Source: Spirosoma oryzae (lineage in GTDB: Bacteria; Bacteroidota; Bacteroidia; Cytophagales; Spirosomataceae). Taken from it: DNA of 64,000 bases. Below are positions 1 through 8,705 of this stretch, one piece after another. Both the position numbers and the translations under genes were made by a program. Positions within the stretch are counted from its first letter, which is position 1. Each line of letters opens with the position of its first letter. Location of the stretch: assembly GCF_003002825.1 (NCBI RefSeq), contig NZ_PVTE01000001.1, positions 310,001 to 374,000 of the forward strand. Direction: 5' to 3'. The notes under the pieces were generated by a model. It was not told the DNA's origin and made no database searches. It was given only the letters and a program-made list of their open reading frames with translations.

Positions 1-998
1 TCGAGCAGGTTGTTCTCCAGCGTTATGCCACTACCCGACCCGTTGAAGAAAATAGCGTTTTCGCCCGAATTGGTAACGTCATTGCCCGAAACCGTAATGC
101 CGTTTCCGTTGACCGACAGGATACCCGCCGACAGCGTCTGCGTAACCTTGATGTTGCGTACCGTCACGTTGTTGACGTTCGTCAGATTTACTCCTTCGCT
201 GGCTGTCGTGATGGCGATCGACTGGTTGTTGGGGTTGTTCTGGTTGTCGTACAGGCGAATCGTCTTGTCGTTGGGGTTATAGTACCATTCGCCGACCTGA
301 TCGAGTGTAGCCGGGTGATTTTGAACGAAATAACCCCAGCCATCGGTCGGTTCATACGTGGTGTTGCTGGCAAACGAGAGGGTGTTGCCGCTTTGCTGTG
401 CAATGGTTACGCGGTCGATCACCCAGGTCGCCGAGCGAACGACGGCATCGGCACCCGCCCAGTTGGTCGAGAGCGATTGCTGACTGGTAATCTGTCCCCG
501 GCCGCTGTGGGACTGAATGGTCAGGTAGCCTTTGTTCGCGTCGCTGAAGTTAGGGTAACGCCCCAGCGGTAGGGCACTGTTGTCGCGGTAAACGCCGGTT
601 ACGCGGCTGCCACAACTGGGGCAACTGGCCTGCCAGGTGTTGTTGCCGATGTTGGTCCAGCCCGTCACGAGCGTCGATCCCGCAATAACAGGTTTGTTGC
701 CCGACCCGTACGCGTCGACAACGACGGGACTGCCCGACGAACCCGACTGACGGATGTAAAGGGTGCCCCGAAAGGTGTCGCCCCGGCGCAGCAGCACCTG
801 ATCGCCCGGCTGGAGCGTCAGGCCACTGACTTTAGCCAGCGACTGAAACGGGCTGTCGGACGAGCGGCCGGAATTGCCATCGTTACCGTTGGCGGCTACA
901 TAATACGTAGTCTGCGCAAAAATCGCCGGCGCTAACCCTAGCGACAGCAGCAGTAAGCCCATGCCACGGCCTGCGCGCCTGACCAGGCGCTGATTCAT
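1..998 (-). CDS. Secreted right-handed beta-helix protein (3' end missing)
   Basis: The reading frame opens at the ATG at 998 and stays open to the window edge, giving 332 residues without a stop, so the C-terminus lies outside the window. The first 30 or so residues are a signal peptide (basic MNQRLVRR, a run GLLLLSLGLAPA, and cleavage near FAQ). The mature part starts with TYYVAANGNDGNSGRS, the usual opening of parallel beta-helix proteins (Pectate lyase/PbH1 type), and ends in repeated short strands such as VTVRNIKVTQT and GITVSGNDVTNSGENAI, each about 22 residues, which is the helix-coil period. Such proteins are typically secreted polysaccharide lyases or surface carbohydrate-binding proteins; no catalytic residues can be assigned here. 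It is transcribed divergently from gapN. Confidence 0.85.
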   Translation of the reverse strand, partial: MNQRLVRRAGRGMGLLLLSLGLAPAIFAQTTYYVAANGNDGNSGRSSDSPFQSLAKVSGLTLQPGDQVLLRRGDTFRGTLYIRQSGSSGSPVVVDAYGSGNKPVIAGSTLVTGWTNIGNNTWQASCPSCGSRVTGVYRDNSALPLGRYPNFSDANKGYLTIQSHSGRGQITSQQSLSTNWAGADAVVRSATWVIDRVTIAQQSGNTLSFASNTTYEPTDGWGYFVQNHPATLDQVGEWYYNPNDKTIRLYDNQNNPNNQSIAITTASEGVNLTNVNNVTVRNIKVTQTLSAGILSVNGNGITVSGNDVTNSGENAIFFNGSGSGITLENNLL

Positions 999-1405
999 GT
1001 GTACAAATACGGTAGACACAAGTATAAAATGGGATAATGGGAGGAAGTAATTTACGGCGGGGACGGTGCGGAGAAACAGAGCCTAAAAATAAGGGCAAAC
1101 TACCGGTTAATCAATTTAATCTGTTAACAGAGTGTTAATAGTCAGCGACTTATGGATAATGTGTGTATTGTTTTGAAAGTTTATTAAACGGTAATTAGCT
1201 GACTGACAGATTGTTTGACCGATAGAGTAGCTATGGAAAAACTGTATGAATGGGTATTTTGACAGGTAGGTCCGTCCGTAGGTATAAGTACGCGCTGCTT
1301 TGAACCGGATCGGTGCCGGAACGATCAAATTAAGCCGGAGCGGGTTGGAATTCGTTTCGACAATGGCGACGTTTACCGCCGTTAGTTCAGACAACCCGAT
1401 TCGTT
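999..1405. other. Divergent intergenic region, 407 bp
   Basis: This spacer separates the minus-strand beta-helix gene from gapN and must hold both promoters. It is visibly more AT-rich than the flanking genes (e.g. 1119-1200). A small palindrome CTGTTAACAG lies near 1125. I see no exact TAnnTTTG box; on the minus strand TATACTTG near 1017-1024 is one mismatch away. Open frames here (883-1098 and 1116-1394, minus) have no family features and are probably chance. Confidence 0.5.
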
Positions 1406-3028
1406 ATGAATACACCTTCGCTGACGCAGCTTTTCCCCGCCGACGATCAGATTCCGGTCGCGTATCGTATTGAACCCGTACACCAGCGGGAGTATCTTAT
1501 CAATGGTGAAATGCGGCAGTGGGACGGCCCCACGACCGATGTTTACTCACAGATCGGCGCGCCCGATGCCGATGGTACTATCAAGCCCCGGCTGGTCGGC
1601 AGCTTCCCCGTCGGCACGGAAAAGGAAGCTATGGAAGCCCTCGACGCGGCCGTAGCCGCCTACGACAACGGACGGGGCGAATGGCCCACCATGTCGGTGG
1701 CCGGGCGTATTGCCTGCATGGAAACCTTCGTGGGCAAGATGCTCGAACAGAAACAGCGCGTTGTGTCGCTGATGATGTGGGAGATTGGCAAGAACCTCGC
1801 CGATTCGACCAAAGAGTTCGATCGCACCGTAAAGTACATCTACGATACCATCGACGCGTTGAAGGACATCGACCGGGCCGGATCGCGGTTTCGGGTGGAG
1901 GAAGGGATTATCGGGCAGATTCGCCGGGCTCCGCTGGGGGTTGTGCTAGCGATGGGACCGTTTAACTACCCCCTCAACGAAACCTACACGACGCTCATCC
2001 CGAGTATTCTGATGGGCAACACGATTCTGTTCAAGACGCCCAAACACGGATCGTTGCTTCATTATCCGCTTCTGGAAGCGTTCCGAACCAGCTTTCCGAA
2101 GGGTGTCGTCAACTCGATTTACGGGCGCGGGGCGGTCGTTGTGCCACCTGTCATGCAATCGGGTAAGGTAAACGTACTGACCCTGATCGGGTCGAGTAAG
2201 GTCGCTGATGAGTTACAGCGGCATCATCCAAAACTCAATCGGCTTCGCTCAATCCTTAGCCTCGACGCCAAAAACGCAGCGATCGTGCTCCCCGACGCCG
2301 ACCTCGACGTAGCCGTGAAAGAGTGTCTGCTCGGGGCGCTTTCGTTCAATGGGCAGCGTTGTACGGCTATCAAGATCATCTGGGTACATCGGTCGATCGC
2401 CGATCGGTTTTTGGAACAGTTCTGCCCGGCGGTTAGCGCCCTGAAACTGGGTATGCCCTGGACGGATGGTGCCCAGATTACCCCGTTACCCGAACCCAAT
2501 AAGGTCGACTACCTCAACGATACGATTCGCGATGCCGAAGCGGGCGGAGCAACGATCAGGAACGAAGGGGGCGGGGAATACGCCGGGAGTCTGTTCAAGC
2601 CGGCGGTGGTTTACCCCGTCAAAGACGGTATGAAACTGTACCGCGATGAACAATTTGGCCCGGTCGTACCGGTTGTCGCGTACGATGACGTAGAAGAGTT
2701 TATCGAGTACCTGGAAACCGACAGCCACGGCATGCAGGCCAGTATTTTCGGAACGGATACCAAACCCATCGCCGACCTGATCGATCCGCTGGTCAATCTG
2801 GTATGCCGGGTAAACATCAACGCACAGTGTCAGCGCGGGCCGGACACGTTTCCGTTTACGGGGCGCAAAGATTCAGCCGAAGGAACGCTGTCCGTGGAAG
2901 ACGCACTTCGTTCGTTCTCGATTCGTACCTGCGTAGCGACCAAAGAAACCGACGCCAACAAAGCCATACTGAACACGATTGTCGGCGAGCATCAGTCTAA
3001 TTTTCTGAGTACGAATTTTCTTTTTTAG
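1406..3028 (+). CDS. GapN-like NADP-dependent glyceraldehyde-3-phosphate dehydrogenase (ALDH superfamily)
   Basis: A 540-residue aldehyde dehydrogenase resembling non-phosphorylating glyceraldehyde-3-phosphate dehydrogenases, which oxidise G3P directly to 3-phosphoglycerate with NADP in the cytoplasm. The oxyanion-hole region MGPFNYPLNET (about 183-193), the cofactor-binding ILFKTPKHGS and the nucleophile Cys319 in FNGQRCTA are all present. The usual ELGGK motif is replaced by SLDAKN: the position 34 residues before the catalytic Cys, normally the general-base Glu, is Ser285, with an Asp at 287. This may be the lineage's variant of the active site or indicate another aldehyde substrate. The gene stands alone, with a terminator at 3134-3179 shared with the convergent tpx. 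A decayed duplicate of its last 20 codons lies at 3969-4028. Confidence 0.85.
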   Translation: MNTPSLTQLFPADDQIPVAYRIEPVHQREYLINGEMRQWDGPTTDVYSQIGAPDADGTIKPRLVGSFPVGTEKEAMEALDAAVAAYDNGRGEWPTMSVAGRIACMETFVGKMLEQKQRVVSLMMWEIGKNLADSTKEFDRTVKYIYDTIDALKDIDRAGSRFRVEEGIIGQIRRAPLGVVLAMGPFNYPLNETYTTLIPSILMGNTILFKTPKHGSLLHYPLLEAFRTSFPKGVVNSIYGRGAVVVPPVMQSGKVNVLTLIGSSKVADELQRHHPKLNRLRSILSLDAKNAAIVLPDADLDVAVKECLLGALSFNGQRCTAIKIIWVHRSIADRFLEQFCPAVSALKLGMPWTDGAQITPLPEPNKVDYLNDTIRDAEAGGATIRNEGGGEYAGSLFKPAVVYPVKDGMKLYRDEQFGPVVPVVAYDDVEEFIEYLETDSHGMQASIFGTDTKPIADLIDPLVNLVCRVNINAQCQRGPDTFPFTGRKDSAEGTLSVEDALRSFSIRTCVATKETDANKAILNTIVGEHQSNFLSTNFLF

Positions 3029-3133
3029 AAGAAAGAGAAGAGATAAAAGAAGAAAGAGGCAAGATGTGAGTGGATAGCCTGCATCGGTAGCGTATAGCTG
3101 CCGGGTGAGTGTTTTCAACTTACGGTATTCACA

Positions 3134-3179
3134 CGAAAAAGGTCCTCAGCCGACATTTGTCAACTGAGGACCTTTTTCG
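3134..3179. terminator. Bidirectional terminator between gapN and tpx
   Basis: A perfect 16-bp inverted repeat (arms 3134-3149 and 3164-3179) starts with CGAAAAAGG and ends with CCTTTTTCG, so each strand ends its stem in a run of five Ts. It sits between convergent genes and should serve both. Confidence 0.85.
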
Positions 3180-3201
3180 TATGCGGTCGTTGGACTGAAC
3201 A

Positions 3202-3795
3202 CTACTTGATAGCCGCAAGGGCAGCCGCGTAATCGGGTTCCTGCCCAATCTCCGGCACCTGCTGTTCGTAAACGATTTTTCCTTCGGGATTCACCACGAT
3301 TACGGCACGGCTTAGAAGCCCTTTCATGGGACCGTCGGCAATTTGTACCCCGTACGTGTGGCCAAAGTCAGTTCTGAAATCCGACAGCATAACCACGTTT
3401 TTGATGCCTTCCGCGCCACAAAACGCTTTCTGGGCAAAAGGCAGGTCTTTGGAAATACAGAGCACGGTAGTGTTTTTAAGACCAGCGGCATCCTCATTGA
3501 ATTTGCGCACCGATTTAGAGCAAACACCTGTGTTGACACTGGGGAAGATATTCATAATCACATACTTGCCTTTGTAATCGGCTAGCGCGTTATCCTTCAG
3601 ATCAACACCCGTCAACATGACTTCTTTAATCGATGATCCTACCGGGGGCAATTTGCCGACCGTATGGATAGGTTTACCTCCTAGTGTAATGGCCGTTCCG
3701 GTGGTCTGTGCCAGCGTAACAGTGGCAACGAGCAGGCAGGCTAGCCCCAGGACGAAGCGTCTGAAGGCCTGCATTGAGTTTTTGACAGCAGTCAT
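3202..3795 (-). CDS. tpx: Secreted thiol peroxidase (Tpx family)
   Basis: A 197-residue peroxiredoxin of the Tpx subfamily that reduces hydroperoxides using a thiol pair. Peroxidatic Cys92 lies in FPSVNTGVCSKSVR and the likely resolving Cys126 in LPFAQKAFCGAEG, the Tpx arrangement; Cys113 is extra. Unlike cytoplasmic Tpx it carries an N-terminal extension with a basic stretch (RRF), a hydrophobic core (LGLACLLVATVTLA) and a Q just after it, so it is probably exported to the periplasm. The ATG at 3774 (MQAFRRF) is an equally good start. A -7-like TATATTTG sits on the minus strand at 3824-3831. Confidence 0.92.
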   Translation of the reverse strand: MTAVKNSMQAFRRFVLGLACLLVATVTLAQTTGTAITLGGKPIHTVGKLPPVGSSIKEVMLTGVDLKDNALADYKGKYVIMNIFPSVNTGVCSKSVRKFNEDAAGLKNTTVLCISKDLPFAQKAFCGAEGIKNVVMLSDFRTDFGHTYGVQIADGPMKGLLSRAVIVVNPEGKIVYEQQVPEIGQEPDYAAALAAIK

Positions 3796-3823
3796 ATTAT
3801 GGGTTCTGTAGATGGTCGTTCGT

Positions 3824-3831
3824 CAAATATA
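3824..3831 (-). promoter_or_regulatory. Bacteroidetes -7 element for tpx
   Basis: The minus strand reads TATATTTG, an exact TAnnTTTG match, 28 bp upstream of the first tpx ATG. No clear TTG -33 partner at the usual spacing was found. Confidence 0.5.
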
Positions 3832-3968
3832 TTGATAAATGATGGATGAACATCCTTACACCCGGTGAGTGTTATTTTGACGTTAGGCTAATTACCGCGA
3901 CGATATTATGAAAGGTGATCGCTGTTCCGATGGGCAGCGATCAATAAGAATTTTTATGGATACCGATT

Positions 3969-4028
3969 CTGAACGCGATCGTCGGTGAGCAGTAATCCGA
4001 TTTCCTGAGCACGAATATTCTTTTCTAG
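3969..4028 (+). pseudogene. Remnant of a second gapN 3' end
   Basis: Sixty bases align without gaps to the last 20 codons of gapN (2969-3028). Translated in that frame it reads LNAIVGEQ, a stop (taa), then SDFLSTNILF and a terminal stop, against LNTIVGEHQSNFLSTNFLF in the intact gene. Similarity fades quickly upstream. It is therefore a degenerated fragment, in the same orientation as gapN, about 1 kb downstream and on the far side of tpx. It suggests that a tandem gapN copy was mostly deleted, or that a recombination scar was left when tpx took this position. Confidence 0.75.
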
Positions 4029-4125
4029 ACGATAGGGTCGTACCCTGAATAGGGACTTCAAATTCGATCTGCCATCATGCGATTCGTAGCTAATCAGTAC
4101 TCATTACTCATGTCAATCATAAGTC

Positions 4126-4479
4126 CTATTTCCTGTATCTGAAAACAAGATAGCTCACTATGGTAGGATAATACGTTCCGTCACTGATTCGGTAAGCACC
4201 ATTAGCTCCCAATCGCAGACAATCGTTCCGTAACTGCTGTTTAACCTGTTGATCGATGTTCAATCCTGGTCTGATGTTAACAGACAGTGAGACGACACCT
4301 AACTGTTGTATGTCCTGAGGAATATCCCGCTCGAGGAGAAAAACCCTAACTGATGAACTATCCGTTTGTGGGCTGCTGCCTACCTGCGTCAAGGGCTTAG
4401 TTTTCGAGGTAATGCACGACCATAAACAAATGCTGATAATGAACAGAGCGAGTGTTGTACCAGTTGACATCTGTTTCAT
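4126..4479 (-). CDS. Small putative lipoprotein
   Basis: A 117-residue protein with a lipoprotein-type leader (ALFIISICLWSC, predicted lipidated Cys22). The mature part contains VRVFLLERDIPQDIQQLGVVSL and QQLRNDCLRLGANGAYRISDG, a layout seen in small periplasmic proteins where a V-x-V-F...IP...G-x-V strand is followed by an amphipathic helix ending in LGANG. That is reminiscent of YbjQ/DUF4156-like folds, but I do not recognise the exact family. The frame is more AT-rich than its neighbours. It has no close operon partner. Confidence 0.6.
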   Translation of the reverse strand: MKQMSTGTTLALFIISICLWSCITSKTKPLTQVGSSPQTDSSSVRVFLLERDIPQDIQQLGVVSLSVNIRPGLNIDQQVKQQLRNDCLRLGANGAYRISDGTYYPTIVSYLVFRYRK

Positions 4480-4793
4480 GGTATGATGTTGTGTTTGCTA
4501 GCTAAAGTACACAATAACGATATGCAGTTGTATTATAAGGCGCTTAATTTGAGACGGCTTTTTACGCTTGCGTAGGTGAGAAATTGTCTGGGTGAACTGG
4601 ACCGTATTTTTTGCATGAATCTCTAACTTACCTGATAACGTGTGCCCGTAAAAGCGCATAAGATACGCCACTATCGGCGGGATAGGAGTCCGGGTGGCTA
4701 TTGCTGAGGAACGAGTCCGTACCTTTACGGAATTGGAGGGCGTCTCTTTCTTCTTACGTCTTTTCTCTTTCCTCCGCTTGGGCGGGCTGATTC
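4480..4793. other. Intergenic region, 314 bp
   Basis: This spacer lies between divergently transcribed genes. Near its right end TACCTTTA (4720-4727) resembles a -7 box for the ABC gene with one mismatch. At 4741-4776 is a pyrimidine-rich run of CTCTTTCTTCTT-type words that also occurs near 3030-3062 (as the complement) and 39434-39556. Confidence 0.4.
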
Positions 4794-5786
4794 ATGTTGA
4801 TTGCCGATAAAGTAAGTAAAACGTTTGACGGCGGTGTTCAGGCTGTAGACGATGTATCGTTTTCGCTGGCTCCCGGCCGGATTATGGGCCTGGTAGGTGC
4901 CAGCGGGTCCGGGAAAAGTACCCTGCTGAATATGCTGGCGGGCCTGGCCGACGTCGATTCGGGGGCCGTGTTGCTCAACGGGAAGCGGGTGCCGGGCCCG
5001 TCGGATGTGCTGATCGCTGGTCACCCCGATATTCGGCTTGTTCATCAGGAGTACCAGTTGATGCCCAACGTCTCCATTCGGGAGAATATCAACTATGCCG
5101 TTCGCTACTTTGAAAAAAGCTACCGTACCTTCCGGGTCGACGCCCTGCTGAAACTGTGTCGGCTGACCGCTGTGCAGGACCGACTACCCCGGCAGGTGTC
5201 GGGTGGGGAGAAGCAGCGTACGGCCATTGCCCGTGCCATTGCGGACGTACCCGCCGTATTGCTGCTCGATGAGCCCTTTAGCCACCTCGATCTGCCGAAT
5301 CGACTGCTGGTGCGCGACTTGCTGTTCGAGTTGGTTCGGGAGCAGCAGACAGCCTGTTTGTTTGTCACGCACGACGCGTCGGATGCGCTCTCTATTGCCG
5401 ACACTATCGGTATCCTGCGCGACGGACAGCTTATCCAGCTCGACACGCCCAAGGCGGTTTATCATCGCCCCCAGACAGCCTATGCCGCTCAACTGACGGG
5501 CCGGGTTACGGTGCTACCCGCCAGCAATCGCCCGCTGTTGGGATTATCTGAAAGCGATCAGCCCGATCAGTGGCTGTGCATCCGGCCGGAACAGGTACAA
5601 CTAACGGAATCGGGCGTACCGGCGACCGTGCGGGCCGTGTTTTTCATGGGTAGTCAGTACGAGCTGGAGGTTAGCCTGAACGATCAGGTTACGCTACGGG
5701 TGTTGACGCATCGGGCTGATATTGAACCTGGACAGACCGTGATGATCCGGGTCGACGCGGACGCCGTGTGGACGCTGCCTGCCTAA
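4794..5786 (+). CDS. ABC transporter ATP-binding protein with C-terminal TOBE-like domain
   Basis: A 330-residue ATPase subunit of an importer-like ABC system. Walker A is GASGSGKS (35-42), the Q-loop is at Gln85 (RLVHQEYQL), the signature is SGGEKQ (136-141), Walker B is VLLLDE (155-160) and the switch His is 193 (VTHD). After residue 230 comes a beta-rich tail beginning LCIRPEQVQLT, typical of the TOBE/regulatory domain of PotA/FbpC-type importers (polyamine, ferric ion, molybdate). No permease or binding protein is adjacent, so the substrate cannot be named and the ATPase must work with partners elsewhere or have another role. Codon use and G+C look native. Confidence 0.88.
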   Translation: MLIADKVSKTFDGGVQAVDDVSFSLAPGRIMGLVGASGSGKSTLLNMLAGLADVDSGAVLLNGKRVPGPSDVLIAGHPDIRLVHQEYQLMPNVSIRENINYAVRYFEKSYRTFRVDALLKLCRLTAVQDRLPRQVSGGEKQRTAIARAIADVPAVLLLDEPFSHLDLPNRLLVRDLLFELVREQQTACLFVTHDASDALSIADTIGILRDGQLIQLDTPKAVYHRPQTAYAAQLTGRVTVLPASNRPLLGLSESDQPDQWLCIRPEQVQLTESGVPATVRAVFFMGSQYELEVSLNDQVTLRVLTHRADIEPGQTVMIRVDADAVWTLPA

Positions 5787-5848
5787 CGAAACATAACCCT
5801 TACGCTGTTTAGCGGGTTGTGTGCGTAGACGAATCAATAGCAACGATT

Positions 5849-6025
5849 ATGGACTACAAACAGACAGCAGGCGAACACCATACCGATACCAGTCAGGACC
5901 CGTCAACAGGCTTTCTGGTCGGCGAAGAAATCGATGACGTAGACGCGTCAGAGGTAGACGACAAGTCGACCGGTCGGAAGGACGACTTCTTGGGTAAAAC
6001 CAATACGGAAGACGACAAAGACTAA
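5849..6025 (+). CDS. Tiny acidic hypothetical protein
   Basis: A 58-residue, very acidic, low-complexity protein beginning MDYKQTAGEHHTDTSQ and ending NTEDDKD, with no hydrophobic segment. A GTG at 5819 would add 10 residues; the ATG at 5849 is preferred. It lies about 60 bp after the ABC gene and directly before a strong terminator, so it may be the last gene of that transcript. Function unknown. Confidence 0.5.
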   Translation: MDYKQTAGEHHTDTSQDPSTGFLVGEEIDDVDASEVDDKSTGRKDDFLGKTNTEDDKD

Positions 6026-6040
6026 GGTACAGGGTCAGTA

Positions 6041-6088
6041 AAAACGAATACGGGGTCGGAAATTAGTTTCCGACCCCGTATTCGTTTT
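6041..6088. terminator. Strong bidirectional hairpin terminator
   Basis: A perfect 22-bp inverted repeat (6041-6062 and 6067-6088) around a 4-base loop TTAG. The stem starts AAAACGAATACGGGG and the other arm ends GTATTCGTTTT, so both strands end in T runs. It separates the plus-strand acidic protein from the minus-strand moxR. Confidence 0.88.
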
Positions 6089-6102
6089 ACAAACTATGGG
6101 AC

Positions 6103-7065
<963 letters not shown>

Positions 7066-7099
7066 GGGCGATAGGCTTAGTGATAGAATTGTCGAGTGA

Positions 7100-7168
7100 T
7101 TGAGTGAAAGAATGATTGAGTGACGGAATAATTCTATAATTCCATCACTCAATCATTCTTTCACTCAA
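7100..7168. repeat. Inverted repeat of gagtgaaagaatgatt words
   Basis: The arm 7100-7133 (TTGAGTGAAAGAATGATTGA...) is the near-perfect complement of 7138-7168, leaving a very short loop. It sits between the stop of the prolyl isomerase gene and moxR and belongs to the set of palindromic word repeats found in this window's spacers. It could form a roughly 30-bp cruciform or RNA hairpin. Confidence 0.8.
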
Positions 7169-7170
7169 AA

Positions 7171-8547
7171 CTATTCTCCCCCCCCCAGGCGGGCGGCACT
7201 GTTCTGGGTGGTGCCGAAAATCCGGCAGCTTTGGAATTCGGGGTCGACGGTGATGTATACGTCAGCGATTGACTTCCGGAACCACTCGTCGATGGCACGG
7301 TTCTTTTTGTTCTGCAGCACAATCGTCTGCAACTTCTCGAAGTCAGTCCTGAAGTCGGCGGTATGGGGCGCTACTTTGCTTTTAAAGTAAAGCAGGCGCA
7401 TAGCGCTCTTACCGTCTTCCGTTCGGTAAGGCAGCGGGGCCGAAATACTACCCACTTTCATCGTGTCGAGCATGGAAAACAGGGCGTAATCCATCGAAGG
7501 GTCCATGGCAAGCCGGGAACTACCCGACTGGGCATCGCGCAGCAAGCCACCCGCGTCGGCGGTGGTTTTGTCTTCCGAAAACTCTTTGGCCGCTTTCTCG
7601 AAGGAGATCGAATCAACCTGAATTTCCTTGCGCAGACTGTCGAGGAAATGCGTCTGGGTCGTCAGGTCGAGCCGGTTGTAGTCGGGGCGGAGCAGGATGT
7701 GGCGGGCGTGGTATTCGGCACCGCGAGTTTCCAGCAACTGAATCAGGTGCAAACCAAAGTCCGACTCGACAACATCCGACATCTCATTGGGTTTCAGCTT
7801 CAGGGCTGCGCCTTCAAACGGCGCGACCATCATTCCCCGTTTGGCAAAGCCGAGGTCGCCCCCTTTTTCGGCCGATCCTACGTCTTCCGAAAACTCTTTG
7901 GCCAGCTTGGCGAAATCTTCACCGTTCTGCACCCGCTTTTTGATGTCGAGCAGACGTTGCCGCAGCGCTTCTTTCTGCTCTTTGGTGGGCTTGGCGAACC
8001 GAACGATCTGACCGATTTCAACGTCGGCGGGCATGTAAGGCAGGCTGTCTTTCGGGATGGTATCGAAGAATTTGCGCACGTCGCGGGGGGTAACCTTCAC
8101 GTCGGATGTGATCTTCGCCTGCATCTTCTGTACGACTTTCTGGTCTTTCACCTGCTGCCGCAGTTCGCTTTTCAGCATTTCCAGACTTTTGCCATAGGCT
8201 TCGACGATGTTCTTCTCCGAGCCGAACTGCGAGATCATGTACTGCATCCGGGTGTCGAGTTCGCCGTCGACCATTTTTTCTTCCACCACGACCGAGTCGA
8301 TATCGGCTTTGGCGAGCATCATTTTGTTGATGACCAGGCTTTCCAGCAGTTGGCAGCGGGAGGGGGGCGTCTGATTCTGCCCCACGTACGACTGCATGGC
8401 CTCTTCCAGATCCGACCGCAGCACGTAGTAATTATCGACTTTGGCGATGATCTTATTGAGACTCACCGATTGCCCCTGCCCAAACGCGGTGGCTGCAAAC
8501 AGCCAGCCTGTCAGTACAAAGGCTATGCGATTAAGTTGATGTTTCAT
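7171..8547 (-). CDS. SurA-like periplasmic peptidyl-prolyl isomerase
   Basis: A 458-residue parvulin-type foldase. Residues 1-23 form a signal peptide (LTGWLFAATAFGQ). A SurA-N-like helical region follows (about 25-170), then a PpiC/rotamase domain around 175-280 with the hallmark KLAKEFSEDVGSAEKGGDLGF and FGLHLIQLLETR, and a second, less canonical rotamase unit from YHARHILL to about 400 (KEFSEDKTTADAGGLL). The role is folding or chaperoning of outer-membrane proteins in the periplasm. The next gene upstream (8706-11066) encodes another parvulin protein, so the two form a folding-factor cluster, probably co-transcribed across a palindromic spacer. Confidence 0.9.
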   Translation of the reverse strand: MKHQLNRIAFVLTGWLFAATAFGQGQSVSLNKIIAKVDNYYVLRSDLEEAMQSYVGQNQTPPSRCQLLESLVINKMMLAKADIDSVVVEEKMVDGELDTRMQYMISQFGSEKNIVEAYGKSLEMLKSELRQQVKDQKVVQKMQAKITSDVKVTPRDVRKFFDTIPKDSLPYMPADVEIGQIVRFAKPTKEQKEALRQRLLDIKKRVQNGEDFAKLAKEFSEDVGSAEKGGDLGFAKRGMMVAPFEGAALKLKPNEMSDVVESDFGLHLIQLLETRGAEYHARHILLRPDYNRLDLTTQTHFLDSLRKEIQVDSISFEKAAKEFSEDKTTADAGGLLRDAQSGSSRLAMDPSMDYALFSMLDTMKVGSISAPLPYRTEDGKSAMRLLYFKSKVAPHTADFRTDFEKLQTIVLQNKKNRAIDEWFRKSIADVYITVDPEFQSCRIFGTTQNSAARLGGGE

Positions 8548-8621
8548 GTCCTAAAGATAACGAAGGCACGCCACTTACGGGCGCTGTTTAAGCTTTTTTA
8601 AAGTATTGACAGGGCTTGTTG

Positions 8622-8697
8622 GACAGGATTACAGGATGAACAGGATTGCCTCGTTTGTTCATGGAAAAGACAATCCTGCCAATCCTGTAATCCTGTC
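8622..8697. repeat. Inverted acaggatt-word repeat (family A, copy 1)
   Basis: Arm 8622-8648 contains three tandem acaggatt-like words (gacaggattacaggat, then aacaggattg). Arm 8671-8697 is its complement with 24 of 27 positions matching; the loop is 22 bases. The same words recur as arms at 30939-30964/31095-31111 and 57391-57416/57541-57563. Confidence 0.85.
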
Positions 8698-8705
8698 TAA
8701 TAAAA

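Noticed and set aside
1116..1394. 92-codon minus-strand frame in the gapN upstream region
   Set aside because: AT-rich spacer, no ribosome-binding site or family pattern; probably chance.
7363..8601. Long open frame (412 codons) on the plus strand
   Set aside because: It is antisense to the clearly real SurA-like gene, has odd His/Val/Phe-rich composition and no family features; high G+C antisense frames stay open by chance.
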